From NCBI GenBank assembly GCA_009760855.2, contig WPIO01000115.1, forward strand, positions 416,501 through 480,500: a stretch of DNA of 64,000 nucleotides, read 5' to 3'. Shown in pieces: positions 48,358 through 60,104 of this stretch (its first letter is position 1; each line of letters starts with the position of its first letter). The notes under the pieces were generated by a model that was not told the DNA's origin, did not search any database, and worked only from the letters and a program-made list of their open reading frames with translations. The stretch is from Cristatella mucedo. Its lineage: Eukaryota; Bryozoa; Phylactolaemata; Cristatellidae. A program made the position numbers and the translations under genes.

Positions 48358-48504
48358 ACCTGCAATGTGCAGCCCCAGTAGGAGTTCGATGGTGCTTTGC
48401 GATGGTTTTATAGCACAAAAAGACCGTACTGGTACTTAGATAGACTAGCTACGTTGGATCACCTCTTTTCTTAAGACTAGAGGCAGTCAGCAAGCCCCAG
48501 AGTC

Positions 48505-48657
48505 TTAGCCCAGGGGTGTGGTGCTTACTGTTCACGACCCAGGTGGTGGGTTCGAGCCCTGCATGCAGTGGGCGATCTTTTATTCCCCACTACAAACAGT
48601 AGTGAGAGATTTAGGGCTCTCCTGCCACTATACAAACAAGGTTATCGAATCAGCTAA
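48505..48657 (+). mobile_element. SINE-2 copy
   Basis: Head AGGGGTGTGGTGCTTACTG, B box GTGGGTTCGAGCCCTGC, body CAGTGGGCGATCTTTTATTC and end GGTTATCGAATCAGCTA. Confidence 0.7.
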
Positions 48658-49375
48658 AAATGTATGTATCTAAAATTCAGACAAATTTACTACGAAATGC
48701 TAGATAAGCACCAGATTTAGTCGGAACACTTTATTTTTAAAGATTAAGTGAGAAGAGAACAATGAAGTACATAAAGACTGTAGAGGTTTTCTTATACATA
48801 CATATATAAAATTAAATATATAGATATATAATATATATTTATTTAATATATGTATATATATTTTCACTCTATCACTAACTTTTAAGCATGTTATGATTTC
48901 AGATATACGGGTATTTGCTTTTTGTGTTTACTTCCCTCGCTTATCTGCACTTCTTAATTTTTTTCTTGAGTATAGTTCAAAAGAAGTTCTGCATTTCATT
49001 TTAATCAGTAGCAAATGAATTCAACCTACACTTGGGCAAGGCTCTATTAGCTAACCTCATAGGGATACTATCATTTCTGGCTGCGGATTGTGCTGTAGAT
49101 TGACTTAAAAGTGCCACTAAAATCATGGAGTCAAAAGTCATTTTCCTAGCTTCATACGCTAAGCTTCTGCTAGCACAAAACAGGGACAAGTAACATCCAC
49201 GTCCAGACAAAATTAGGCCAAAACACAGTACTCGTCATGGTGCTATTCCCAGCCAGCGCACGACAAATACCGGTAAAGCCTTGACACTTGCATCGAGGAT
49301 AGCAATTTCTAGGTGCAGTACCATTGCATGAAGGTATGCCGACAGTATCAGAATACACGGCAGTAACTAAGAGCA

Positions 49376-49525
49376 TCCAGGTGGTTGCTTTTCACGACCT
49401 CGGTTCCCGAGGTCGTGGGCTCAAATCCTGCAGTGGGCGATCCTTTATTGCCGCTGCAAGCTGTGATAACTGTAAAGGCTCTTCTGTCGCTATACAAAAG
49501 TGGCTGTTAAATCAGCTAGATATAT
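49376..49525 (+). mobile_element. SINE-2 copy
   Basis: B box GTGGGCTCAAATCCTGC, body GCAGTGGGCGATCCTTTATT and end GGCTGTTAAATCAGCTAG. Confidence 0.7.
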
Positions 49526-50826
49526 ATCCATACATTGAGACACCAAGTCCATATTAATAACATAGAGAAGTCTAATCGACCGCCTCGGAGGGCTACAGGC
49601 GTCTAGCATCAGCCAACGTGTACAACAACAACTCTTACGCAGGATCGAGAGCACTGCTGAACCGATGCCCGGTGAAACTCCCGCTCGGCTCAACGACTAG
49701 ACCTCAACTGCTACCTGGATGAAAGCTTAGTGCACAGCTCCTTGAGCTCAACTGCTTGCCTATTAAATGACTGGCTTTTATAACGCGTAACCATGCTTTA
49801 TGATATAACCGATTCTGAGCGATCATAATTCAGGAAATAATATCCTAAAATCCTAAATAGTATTTTGGCAGTGATAATCTGGCTGATCTAGCGCCGTTTA
49901 TCCGCCGATCTCAATCTATATTCAAGGTTTTTGACTACTAATAAATAATTCCTCTTTCACTACTTCTTTTAAGAATCTTTCGGCAGAGACATCGAACATA
50001 TAGTTTGGCAACATTGTATCGATTGCACAACGGACCAGGTCAAAGCCTTAAAGGCTTTGATAGAGCACTAAACAAGATTGGCAATCAACCGGTGAACCAG
50101 TGCATCGGAAACTATCGCTCTGCCTATACCGCATGCGCATTGGATGGCCAGAGCTGGAACCAGAACAGGACCATCGGAGCACCTTCTGACGCAAGCCTCG
50201 AGCCAACTGCTGAACGGTGCGAGCAGACGATTGGTAATTTTACCACTTGACAGTGTGACAATCACATAGAGTTAAGCCGCAGGTAAGAGAAAAGGGGCAA
50301 GCAAACAGCGGAAGTGGGTTGCACAAATTTCTGAGTATCGCTCGATCCCAGATAGGAATGCCAACTCGCAGCTGGTGGCAGCCCAGCAGCCGACGCGACT
50401 CTCGCTACCATGACACGGCTCTCGCGGCTACGATTACGAAGCCATGCTTCGGGAGCGGCCGTGCAACTCGCGCGCACTTATCCCACTCTTCAATTGGTAT
50501 TTAGATGTACTGAGCAGTAATTCCAAGGTCCCGTTCGTTCTGGCTATAACCATACGAACTCCCTACACAAGAACGCACCTACAGACGCCGGGACACCGGC
50601 CACCATGGATATGTTATACGAGTCATAGTGGCCTTGACGTTATTTTGTTCTTAAGGCTTAATGATAGATATTTAGCAAGAAATTAATGTATCTGAAATTT
50701 AGTTTACATTATAAACACGTGTAATATGAATATTTGCTATAATAAACGCTGGAGTCTCAGGTCTCACATCCGTTCTAATTATTTCCTTTTCTGAGGGCTC
50801 CGTCGCGACCGCTGGGAGTCGGCTGG
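49526..50826. other. Upstream region of NAA10
   Basis: Mixed sequence, becoming GC-rich and CpG-containing at 50370-50480 and 50790-50835. This region should contain the NAA10 promoter. No TATA box near 50837. No other gene recognised. Confidence 0.4.
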
Positions 50827-50836
50827 TTTCCGGAAA
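50827..50836 (+). promoter_or_regulatory. ETS-like TTTCCGGAAA palindrome just upstream of the NAA10 ATG
   Basis: The sequence immediately before the start codon is TTTCCGGAAA, containing the CCGGAA core bound by ETS factors and common in TATA-less housekeeping promoters. The preceding 40 bases are GC-rich (CCGTCGCGACCGC). Whether it is promoter or 5' UTR cannot be told from sequence alone. Confidence 0.4.
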
Positions 50837-50857
50837 ATGAACATCCGTAACGCAAAG
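50837..50857 (+). CDS. NAA10: NAA10 exon 1 (MNIRNAK)
   Basis: The 21-nt coding part is ATG AAC ATC CGT AAC GCA AAG followed by GTACTA. It gives the invariant MNIRNA start of NAA10 and joins in phase 0 to the PEDLMNM exon, as in the mammalian gene. No other ATG in the 6 kb upstream of exon 2 gives this start. Confidence 0.88.
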
Positions 50858-53800
50858 GTACTAGCGATGATGACCTTCCTTCGCTCATAGGTTTTTGTGT
50901 TGCTATGAAGAATTTCCGATACCGTTTGTCCCATTTAACGCGAGTCCCGTGCTTTCAGTTGACAGAGCTCGGCCTCGTGTCGGCCGGCTTACTTCAGGCC
51001 ATGCGTGCGTTTCTTTCTCTTCGATCGTCTGAGCTACCGCTCAAGATTTCTTCACACGCTAATTTTTGGCCAAGTCTCGCATCTTCTTGCGCTAACTAGC
51101 GTATTTTCAGTGACTTCGTATACTTGTATTTTCGAATGAAGTTGCAGGCACTTCTATTTACACTCTGTCGCACAAAATTCTCGCAGTATGGCCACAGACG
51201 ATGTGACGGCCACTGCGTTCCAGGCATTCTACAGTTGCGTAGAACCCAGTACACATATTTATTGACACTCAACTCTCAACGTATATGCTGTTGTAATTTT
51301 CTGCGTTTAATAAGACGCAGCGCCACTACGATACCTAATTTCCTCCCGTATCCGCCCATGCATTGAGGCCACGAGCTTCCGTGTTGACTCCTCAGTCCTA
51401 TCATTCCACAGAGCCCGAACTTTACTGAAAAGTTCGGTAATCATGTTGGCAGGACACCCACTCTCAGCCGCCTGTTTGTGTCATCCCATAAATGCCCTAT
51501 GAGGTTGAGATCCAGTGACTGACTGGGCCACTGCATCAGCATCACACCGGATTCTTCGAAAAAGTGCTTTACTGATCTGGCTGTGTGCTTAGGGTCGTCA
51601 TCTTGCTGCCAAATATACCAAACCTCAAGCAGAGTGTTTGCGCTTTGCAGTCCGACTTCCTTGACCACCCGACGGTACACGTGTTGGCCCATAATACCTT
51701 CGATCTGATGCAGAGCTCCAACACCTTTCGCTGCAAAGCAACCCCAAATCATCACAGATTTCACTCCGAATTTCACGGTAGGTTTAAGGCAGACATGCCG
51801 GTAAGCCTCATCTTTCCTTCTGCTAACCCTTATGCGTCGCTTTCAGTAACCAAATACCGTGAACTTACTGTTGTCTTTCATAAAACAAAACTCCAGTCGT
51901 CTTCTGTCCCGTGGGCGTGCGCACGCCCACCGTACGTGGTTTGCTTTATGATGGCTGGTGAGCAGAAGCTAGCGTTCGGCAATCGGCAGAAAGATGCTAC
52001 TCTTAGCCAGCCTCCTACGGACCTTTTTTTTTACTAATATCTATCCTTCTAGTGCCTTTATATGACTGCGAAAGATTTTGAAGTGTGGCAGTTCTGTTCC
52101 GCAGTACTACCATCTTAATGAGCCGATCACCCCCGGTATTGGTCATTCATGGTCGCCCAGATTCAGCTGCTCGGGCTATCGATCCAGTACCTGAATATTT
52201 GTTGATATTATAGCTATAGCTAACGGTAAATTTCCTAATCTCAAGTCTTCGTCCAATGTTGTGATCGCTATGACCTTGTTGATGCAGCACGGCAGTGTTC
52301 CCGCCAGATATTTCACTACTATATGTGACCTGCCTAGAAGTTTATGTAGCAGGCGTGCATAAGTGTTATTATTGCATTGTGGAGCAGTGTGCAGAAATGC
52401 AATGCAGATTGACAATAGAAATGTAGTGATAAGCAGGTGAGTAGGCCTACTATAGCCCAACAAGAGGATGTGGTTGGATATCTCGTGGCCGGCAAAGTTT
52501 CCAGATGCTTAACGGCTTTAGTTTGAGCTCTTGCAAGTCCGAATACTGAAAATTAAGGAGTGCATGGACTTTTTTTGCGACTGAGAGCATGACCTTCAGT
52601 GGCCCTCTCGTTGTCTGAATGATTAGTGGACAGTGGTCAGATTCGAGATTACACAATAATTTAGGAATTGCATTTTGCCATAGTGAACATAGATCCCGCA
52701 CTTATTCTCTTTAAAGCTTGTTCTGGCATGGTTCCCCACTTTGTGTGCATTACTGATCAGCTCATTCTTAACCTTTGCTTGAAGGTTTCTATGTCAGCCT
52801 CATGGCTTATAACATTAGCTACTTAAGGTGTTAACTGAGGCTTTTCACAACTAGGCTTAAAACTTTTAATGGTGATCGTGCATTTCAGTTACCCATGGTT
52901 ACTAATTCTCTTGCAGCAAGTGGTTTAGGCGCCTGGATATAGATCTAGTTCTGTAAAGGCTCTATGCTCGCGACCTATTGTTAGTTTTTAATGAGAGATG
53001 GCATTACCTTCAAAGATGGCAGAGCTACCTGCTGAAATAGTCAGATTTATGCCTTATTTTTAAACAAATCTGTCAGTAGGACTATTATAGCTGCCCGAGA
53101 GAATGCTCATCGATAATTTTCGGCTTACGTGAGTTTCCCAATGAACTGGGAGTTTGGCTTGTGCTCTGGCCCGCCCTAATGGTGAGAATTGAAGGGTACG
53201 AGGATTCTTTTTGCAATCGAATGTAGCTACCACTTTTCGCAGTACACAGCCATTTGCTTATGTGCAATGCAGTGCGAAATGGTTGAGGGATAGTTATCCT
53301 TGTTGGCCTCTTCAGTACAGGCACAAACCAGCCACCAGTCTCTCCCAGCTGTTGAACACTGCCAGTTGTTCCTGCAATGCTCCATGTAATGCAAAGTTTC
53401 CTCGTAGGTTCATGTGGAGTAATATTTGCACTTCTTACTTAGTAGATTGATGTTTAGGCCCTTAAAGCTGTCTTATTGACTCTGCAAGCCACACATATGA
53501 TTATAGTCTCGTAGTAGCCATTCACTGGGCTCATCAAAAGAGGTAACTTGTGATCAGATTCCTCTAGATGAGCATGTGATTAAGGGTACGCTCATAATAA
53601 ATATAAATTAGTTAATATAATTCATTTGTAAAGCACCCTAAGAGAACTTAATCTCTATTAAGGTGCTTCACACATGCCAAGGGGCTCGAGCCCAAGACCT
53701 CGGTCATCAAACGAGGCAAGCACCTTAACCGCTGCCAAACCATCTCGACAGTCACTAGCCTAGGCATTACTAGGTAATAATTACTAGGTAGCACTAGCCT

Positions 53801-56800
53801 GGTAATGAAAAAGCAGCAGCATATGCCAGACCGAAATGCTTACTCATGCAAATGAGCAGTTGCAGACTTAACTGCCTCATTGTACGATTTCACTCACCAG
53901 CCAACAAGTGCTGCCTCCCTCTTCTAGACCCTCGTGTTGCCATTTGTTGTGCCTTGTGCTTTCCTTAAAGCAGTTATGCCGAGTTAGCAGTTATGTTCGT
54001 CTCGTTAGCTGGCATGTGGTGGCCCGCGTGAACTTGGTGCTGTGATCAGTGATATACAGGGCAAAAGAATATCCATTAGAACCATCTGCATATATATATG
54101 TTCAAATAACAGTAATCTAGCACAAAGCAATAATAATAATAGTAATTAGACATTTGTGTGGCACCTTAGGAGAATTAAATTTCATTATAGGCACTTTGCA
54201 TATGCTGAAAGGAAGCATGTCAATGGGTTAGTGCACCCTGTCAGCATGCATAGGCACACAAAAGACAATTCACACCTCTGCGAATGCTATGATGAACAGG
54301 AAGCTTTTTAGCTTCTTTTGAAATGTTGTCAAGTCAGGGAATATCGTGGCATCAGTCTGGAGTAAAGTTCCAGGCTTTAGTAAGATAACTAAAGGCTTGG
54401 TCTCCGAAGGATTTTGGCCAGTGGCTCAGCCAAACGGCTTGTGTCAGAAGAGCTGGTGGTACGATGCCTAGTCTTATGACCCTGTGCATGTCACCCCTAA
54501 CCATATTATTCATTTCGTTTGTTTTTCAAGCATGATTTTACTTACCATTCAATTGCATTTCACTTTATAGCAAATGTAAAGCACCTAGAGAGAGATTAAG
54601 TTCTCTGAGGGTGCTTTATCAAGTGAATTATTATTATTATTATATTATTTTTGGGAAGTATGTAGTATGGACAGGTAGGGTGGAGCAAGAGAATGAAGGG
54701 ACCTAAAAGTGAGTGACAGACCCTCAGTCGATGCTGTGCTACTCGATCGGGAGATAGTGCAGGTCGCTGAGAAGTGATGTGATGTGGCAACTACAATCCT
54801 ACCAGCCCTGCACGAGCAACTGGCTTAGTGCATCGATGTAAAGCTTGAATCTGGGTCAACCTGCCCACCCCAGCTGGAGTCGGAGGTTAAAATACCCTGC
54901 TATCATGTAAACATTTTTTCTTAAGATACAGAACCCATACGTTTCCTGCAATCGGCCCAATTTGCAACACTTGCTCATGTCTAGAAATGCGTGTGTAAAA
55001 TCACAGTAGACGATGGAAGTACCATGATGCCCAAAGCCACATTTTAAATGGCTCGGTTTTCAGTCATCACTCCCAGTGTGCATTCGGTTTCCGGACATGA
55101 ATCCAATACCAAATGGCCAGATTCAACTTTTTGGAAAAACCAAGGAAAGCTTTGACCAGACAACCAATCAAAAAACCAAATTGATGTGCCTTCAAGAAAG
55201 AGCCTGCCTCCTTTGCAATTAAATAAATGGAAGAGGGCAGCGTGGCTGCATTTACTGAGGCTTACTAGGCCCTGTTTTGGGATATGTTTAGTGAGCAATG
55301 TTGGAGTACATTAGTTAGGAAGAGGGCGATATGAGATATATTAGCTTTGATTACTCAGTGGGTTCAGCTTTGCAGGTGACTGGCAGAAAACCGATAGAAA
55401 ACTGGTAGAGAAACGATTGAAAAATGATAGTATAAACATGGCCCTAATCGTCAGATGACTAGGCGAAAACCTAGAGGAAAACCGAGCATGCAAACGTGGC
55501 TAAGGTGTGCTTACTTCAGCCGTGCCGCCCCCCCCCCCCCCCCCCCCCCCCCGCCGAAAGTTATACCTATGCATCACTGTGTATTTAGTAGTTATCATAA
55601 AAGACTTGGCCACCCAAATCAAGCCAGTTGGCTAGATAGGCCAAGTGTGTGTCTAGCTCCAGGCTCTTTGAGACTTATCGAACCTTTCTAGATCACCGGC
55701 ATCTCCATTAGCTGCAAGAGTATTGATGTGACATTTCGAACTGAATATGCCTAGGACGGGAGAGGCCTGCTTAAGCTGTCGTCGTTGGGGGGCCAGGGGT
55801 GCACCATGCACTTGATATCCATTTTTGGCTATTACAATAATCAGCTGAATTATCCTCTAGATATATAGCAAGAGGTTCCCCAAAAAGATATTGTAGCTCT
55901 GGAAATAAGGTCATACCTTATCATTATCATTATCATTGGTATAGAACCCACGATTTCCAAAACCAATGGCAGGAGTCGTATAGATTCTCCAATTTCGGCA
56001 GACATGCACTTAGGTCGACTATTTTGCTATTTCTTCGGATTTATATGTAACTGTATCCCGATTTCATGGCTGGTATCTTACCCTGTTCGTACCCCATTGC
56101 ACTTGGTTAATTTTCCATTCTGTCGATGACCGGCCAAGGTTATCTTGCAGATGGTTATGGAAAATGCTTTGGGCTTGGCAGTTGCGGCATGTTCTTTTTT
56201 GCCATTATAGGGCATTGTGGCAAGGGCCGAGTGCATGCTGCTGTGTGCAACTGCACTTGGCATTCCCAATATTTTTCAGCCGGAAGATTTAATGAACATG
56301 CAGCATTGCAATTTACTATGTCTTCCGGAGAATTATCAAATGAAGTATTACTTTTATCATGGCTTGTCGTGGCCACAGGTCAGTGTTGTGCTCTTTTATA
56401 TTTGTCTTTGCTAGCCCCGTGCAGCAGTCGAGACTGCCTTTGCCTCATCACTAACCAATTATCATTATTCTCGGAGCGGTCTGATCCGAAGTGAACGTAC
56501 TTCAATGTCGACATTTATGATGTTTGGCGTTTGTGCCTGCATCTGCTGTATTTACTTTTACATTCCGATTTCACTGTTGTACTTTTCACCATCTTGGTGC
56601 TTAGCTGTAAAGGAAAACTGAGGGAAAAACGACTGACTGCTAATATGTCCATGCCTCGAGCCGTGTTGACCGGCGCATGCTCCTGTCAAGGTATTCTGTC
56701 AGTGATTCACGATTGTGATGATTAATAACAATAATGTACTTGATAAAGCGCCCTCAGAGAACTTAATCTCTTTCTAGGCGCTTTACATTTGCTGTAAAGT

Positions 56801-59350
56801 GAAATGCAATTGAATGGTAAGTAAAATCATGCTTGAAAAAACAAACGAAATGAACAGCATGGTTAGGGGTGACATGCACAGGGTCAGCATGCAAATGTGA
56901 TTAGTGGCAGCATGCACAGTGTCAGCACGCATAAGCACATCAAGGACGAATCACAGGGACCCACTAAATGCTGTCCTAAATAGGTGTGTTTTTAGGTTCC
57001 TTTTAAATGTGGTCAGGTCAGGGGATGTCTGACGCAGGTCGGGAGGGAGTTCCAGGCTTTGGGAGCATACGAACTAAATGCACGGTCTCCAAAGGATATA
57101 AGGTTTGTACGAGGTATTTCTAGACTGTTGGATTCCGAAAAGCGGGTGGTATGATGCTTGGCCTGATGGGGGAGTGTGTCTGACAGATAGGCTGGAGCCA
57201 TAGAATGAAGGGACCTAAAAGTGAGCGACAAATGATTGTGTCTGTACAGTGCACTCTGGGCTGCAGAGTAACATTAAAGAGCTGGGGATTGCTCTGCCTG
57301 TCTTGAGAGACTTGATTCCGTCGCAGAGCCAGTACCTGGCGTATATGCAGTCATTGTGCGTATGTAACGGCTGCAGCATGGCTGGTTAGAGCTGCATACA
57401 GAACTATGTTCGTATTTAGCATCACACTGCTACTGCTGCTTCTGGTCAATTCTGTCCTGCTTTCTGTAGTTGTCCTACGTTGCGGAAGACGAGAATGGAA
57501 AGATTGTCGGCTATGTCTTAGCCAAAATGTGAGTATTCTTTTTCTTGGCTTGCTCTTACACCATTGCATTGGGCCGCCGTCTCACTTTGCTATCTTGGCT
57601 GCAGCCAGGTAGCGAGCTCTCTGTAAAGCTAAGCTCGGAGGCGGCAGACGAACTGCGCACCGCTTACCTTCCTGCCTGGGGTGCGGTTGCTTAGCGCTTG
57701 CCTCCGAGCTGTTGCCTTGATGGTGATCCACCTGCCGCCGATCTGCTGCGAGAGCTTCGATGAGAAGCTTCGGCTCTGCCAACTTTGCATCTTTTTTGAT
57801 TTCCTGCGATATCGAAGCAGCACATTAAGCTGAAAGACGCTATCGGGGATGCTATCAGGAATGAAAGACGCTACAAGTGCTATCACCAAAATGTACTATT
57901 AAAGGGCTGTCATGACACCCAGATTTCGAGCCCTGTTATCTGTCTGTTGTGGCTTCTGTGGTATGTCACTGCTGGTTCTTGTTGCATGTTCACTGAACTG
58001 ACTGTTGCCAGATGCTAGCTTTGTGCTGTAGGTGCTACTTCCTATTCATCGATTTATTTATTATTTATTTTACTATTTAATAATTAGCATCACTTGTGGT
58101 AACAAGACCGTGATATTTTGCTCATAAAGGCTCTACCAGGCTTTTTTTAGTTTGGTGTCGTTAAGCCAAGATCGACTGGCATCACACTGGTTCGAACTTG
58201 GACGTCTCGAGCTCGGTTTTTTACTGTATCGTGTGTATTGGAGTATTTTCGATAGCCGATAGTTTTGCAGGTCTGGTATTCTTGCCGATCTGCAGCCGAT
58301 CTGCAGCGCCGTACTATGTTACTATCCTCAGTGTGTCATTACAAACCACCTTCCTAGCCCCTGTAGAGCCACTTAACATTGTACTGTCATAGCTGGCAAG
58401 TTCTTTGCTCTGGCCTCTGGTTATTGCTTCTCTTGCAGCAAGTAGTAAAAAGCACCTGCATGGAGATTCGGTTCTCTTAGGGTGCTGCAAAGGCTATAAT
58501 TAATATTGCTATTCATATTATTATTATTATGCTACAGCATGGCAAACCTTCCCTGCCGTGTGCCACAGTAACCAGTCTTTGCTGTGCGCTGCCTTTTCAG
58601 AGCTCGAGCCTTGTGCCGGTACGCTTAAGTCTCCTTGTTAATACGCTGGCCAGAAGGCTGGCAACTTGAGGTTGTACTTGTCGGCTCGCGGCCCACTTCT
58701 AATTAAATTTCTTTCAATCGTCAGGGAGGAGGATCCGGAAGATAGCATCCAGCATGGCCACATCACGTCGCTGGTAGGCTGCTGTATCTGCCCCACGCCG
58801 GATGGCTTTTGCAGCGCCCGACCGCTAGCTGTGCGCTCTCGATAGTAGAAGCGAGCGATCGAAGTCGCGCTGAGCTGAGCTGAGCAATGGCCTCGCTTTT
58901 CCCACGAAGGCCGTCAAGCGCTCCCACCGACGCCTCGGCTTGGCGCAGAAGCTGATGAACCAGGCGTCCCGCGCTATGGTGGAATGCTTCAATGCGAAGT
59001 ACGTTTCGCTGCACGTGCGCGTGAGCAACCGAGCCGCTCTGCACCTGTACAAGAACACGCTGTGTTTCGAGTGAGTACTCGGCTGCTGCTTCTCTCGTTT
59101 CGTTTGGCCCTGAGCGTGTGCAATCTCGTACCACCTTGCTGGCTGCTGCCACTGATGCGTTCCTGCATGCGCCTCTTGTGCTGCTGCTGCTGAAAAGAAG
59201 CTCGCATCAGCTTCTGAAGTTCGGAGCGCAGATACGATCGTGCATCTCTCGTTATTTGCCTACAGGATTAGCGAGATTGAGCCCAAGTACTATGCCGACG
59301 GGGAGGATGCGTACGCAATGCGGCGCGATTTGAGCGAGTTCGTCGATAAA
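50837..59350 (+). CDS. NAA10: N-alpha-acetyltransferase 10, NatA catalytic subunit (3' partial)
   Basis: NAA10 acetylates N-termini of nascent proteins at the ribosome, in complex with NAA15. Exons are 50837-50857, 56280-56378, 57470-57528, 58725-58773, 58910-59070 and 59266-59350, all with GT-AG borders. They join into 158 in-frame codons from ATG. The protein begins MNIRNAK and continues [20 protein letters not shown]. It has the acetyl-CoA loop RRLGLA, the motif [20 protein letters not shown] and the end [12 protein letters not shown]. It is close to animal NAA10 across the whole GNAT domain. The acidic C-terminal tail after DLSEFVDK should lie downstream of the donor at 59351. I could not find its exon, and that tail diverges quickly in the family. 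Confidence 0.95.
51390..51800 (-). pseudogene. Tc1-like transposase fragment, Glu lost
   Basis: It reads [20 protein letters not shown], then [19 protein letters not shown], then [13 protein letters not shown]. The catalytic Glu, expected 34 residues after the Asp, is Gly. It lies in NAA10 intron 1 in the opposite orientation to the gene. The N-terminal third of the transposase is absent. Confidence 0.85.
53604..53751 (-). mobile_element. SINE-1 copy in NAA10 intron 1
   Basis: Reversed tail GTAAAGCACCCTAAGAGAAC, B box GGGCTCGAGCCCAAGACC and A box CACCTTAACCGCTGCCAAACC. Confidence 0.72.
54115..54810 (-). mobile_element. LINE-A copy carrying a nested LINE-A tail
   Basis: Minus-strand LINE-A from the (TAA)n end at 54129 to about 54480, resuming at about 54650 (GGGAAGTATGTAG ... 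GAATGAAGGGACCTAAAAG). The 54480-54649 block is a plus-strand LINE-A 3' end (CCCTGTGCATGTCACCCC ... GAATTATTATTATTAT). Confidence 0.78.
55528..55552. repeat. Poly-C tract, 25 nt
   Basis: Uninterrupted C run in NAA10 intron 1. Its length may be unreliable because of sequencing. Confidence 0.9.
56280..56378 (+). CDS. NAA10: NAA10 exon 2: GNAT N-terminal helices
   Basis: 33 codons reading [20 protein letters not shown] then [13 protein letters not shown], practically identical to animal NAA10. Acceptor ATTTTTCAG, donor CACAG|GTCAGT, phase 0. Confidence 0.97.
56725..57230 (-). mobile_element. LINE-A 3' fragment in NAA10 intron 2
   Basis: It begins at left with AACAATAATG, then GATAAAGCGCCCTCAGAGAA, and parallels 44179-44700 closely until it stops abruptly after GTGAGCGACAAA at about 57230. 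A typical 5'-truncated insertion, antisense to NAA10, only 240 bp before exon 3. Confidence 0.85.
57470..57528 (+). CDS. NAA10: NAA10 exon 3: GNAT strands beta2-beta3
   Basis: It reads [19 protein letters not shown] plus two bases of Met. Acceptor TTTCTGTAG, donor AAAAT|GTGAGT, phase 2 out. Confidence 0.97.
58430..58530 (+). mobile_element. LINE-A 3' end fragment in NAA10 intron 3
   Basis: CTTGCAGCAAGTAGTAAAAAGC, GATTCGGTTCTCTTAGGG and TATTATTATTATTAT, a diverged LINE-A terminus. Confidence 0.55.
58725..58773 (+). CDS. NAA10: NAA10 exon 4: strand beta4
   Basis: It completes Met and reads [23 protein letters not shown] is the strand leading to the acetyl-CoA loop. Acceptor TCGTCAG, donor CTG|GTAGGC. 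Confidence 0.96.
58910..59070 (+). CDS. NAA10: NAA10 exon 5: acetyl-CoA binding core
   Basis: It reads [20 protein letters not shown], with the Q/RxxGxG/A pyrophosphate loop (RRLGLA), then [20 protein letters not shown] and YKNTLCFE. Acceptor CCCACGAAG has a weak pyrimidine tract. Donor TTCGA|GTGAGT, phase 2. Confidence 0.97.
59266..59350 (+). CDS. NAA10: NAA10 exon 6: end of GNAT domain
   Basis: It completes Glu and reads [18 protein letters not shown], then [10 protein letters not shown]. Acceptor TGCCTACAG, donor AAA|GTAAGC, phase 0. The [11 protein letters not shown] motif marks the C-terminal end of the NAA10 fold. Confidence 0.96.
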
Positions 59351-60104
59351 GTAAGCCGCTCAGTGCAGCTGCTCAACCTGCTGTTAGCTGCTGCTGCTTT
59401 TCCGGCAAATGATGCAGTAGTCCATCTGCAGTCGTTGTGTCATGAAGGCAGGAGTGGAGAGTTGCTCATTGTTGACATCTTGTCCTGTCCCTTTCTGTTG
59501 ATGATACTGGCAAAATCCTTTGACTGGCTTTGTCTATCGGTTGCTTTTTTGGTGGTCTCATTCTGTCTTTATCCGTTAGCAACTAATAGCGAATAAGCTC
59601 TCGGTTGCTATTGCCACTGTTCTGCTTCAAAATTGATGGCTGGCTGAATTTTGACACGACCTGCAGTGCTTCATGCTAGTCCGAGAGCGATCAAGGCCAC
59701 GGTGCCCCATGCTCTATGGTCGGCCCAATAAATCCAAGGTTTACCGGCTGTGCCTGGCTCCGTGCAATAGCCGGTGGTTTGAAGAACATGATAATGGTTT
59801 GATGAGACATCATTTTATTATTAAGCTCTGATTGGTTTTACTCCTGCTGCTTCTCGTTTGAGATAGGTAGGCCAAAGTCACGGCCCAACGGCTTGTGCTC
59901 CACTGAATGAGACTGGCTACCTGCTGTACACCTAAAGAAACATCTGATGATTAGCTTTGATCTGGTTTAAGCTAGGGATCTGTCAGGTATAACCTGGAGC
60001 AGTATTTTCAAAGGTGATAGCATGGGCGTCATAACATGCTCCGGCTGCTAAAACGCACTGGGTCGAAGGAAAGCACCACTTCGAGCTCTCTCTAAGACCT
60101 CAGG
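59351..60104. other. NAA10 downstream intron or 3' region
   Basis: A C-terminal NAA10 exon is expected here or beyond, but I find no frame with an acceptor that gives a convincing acidic tail. Confidence 0.4.
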
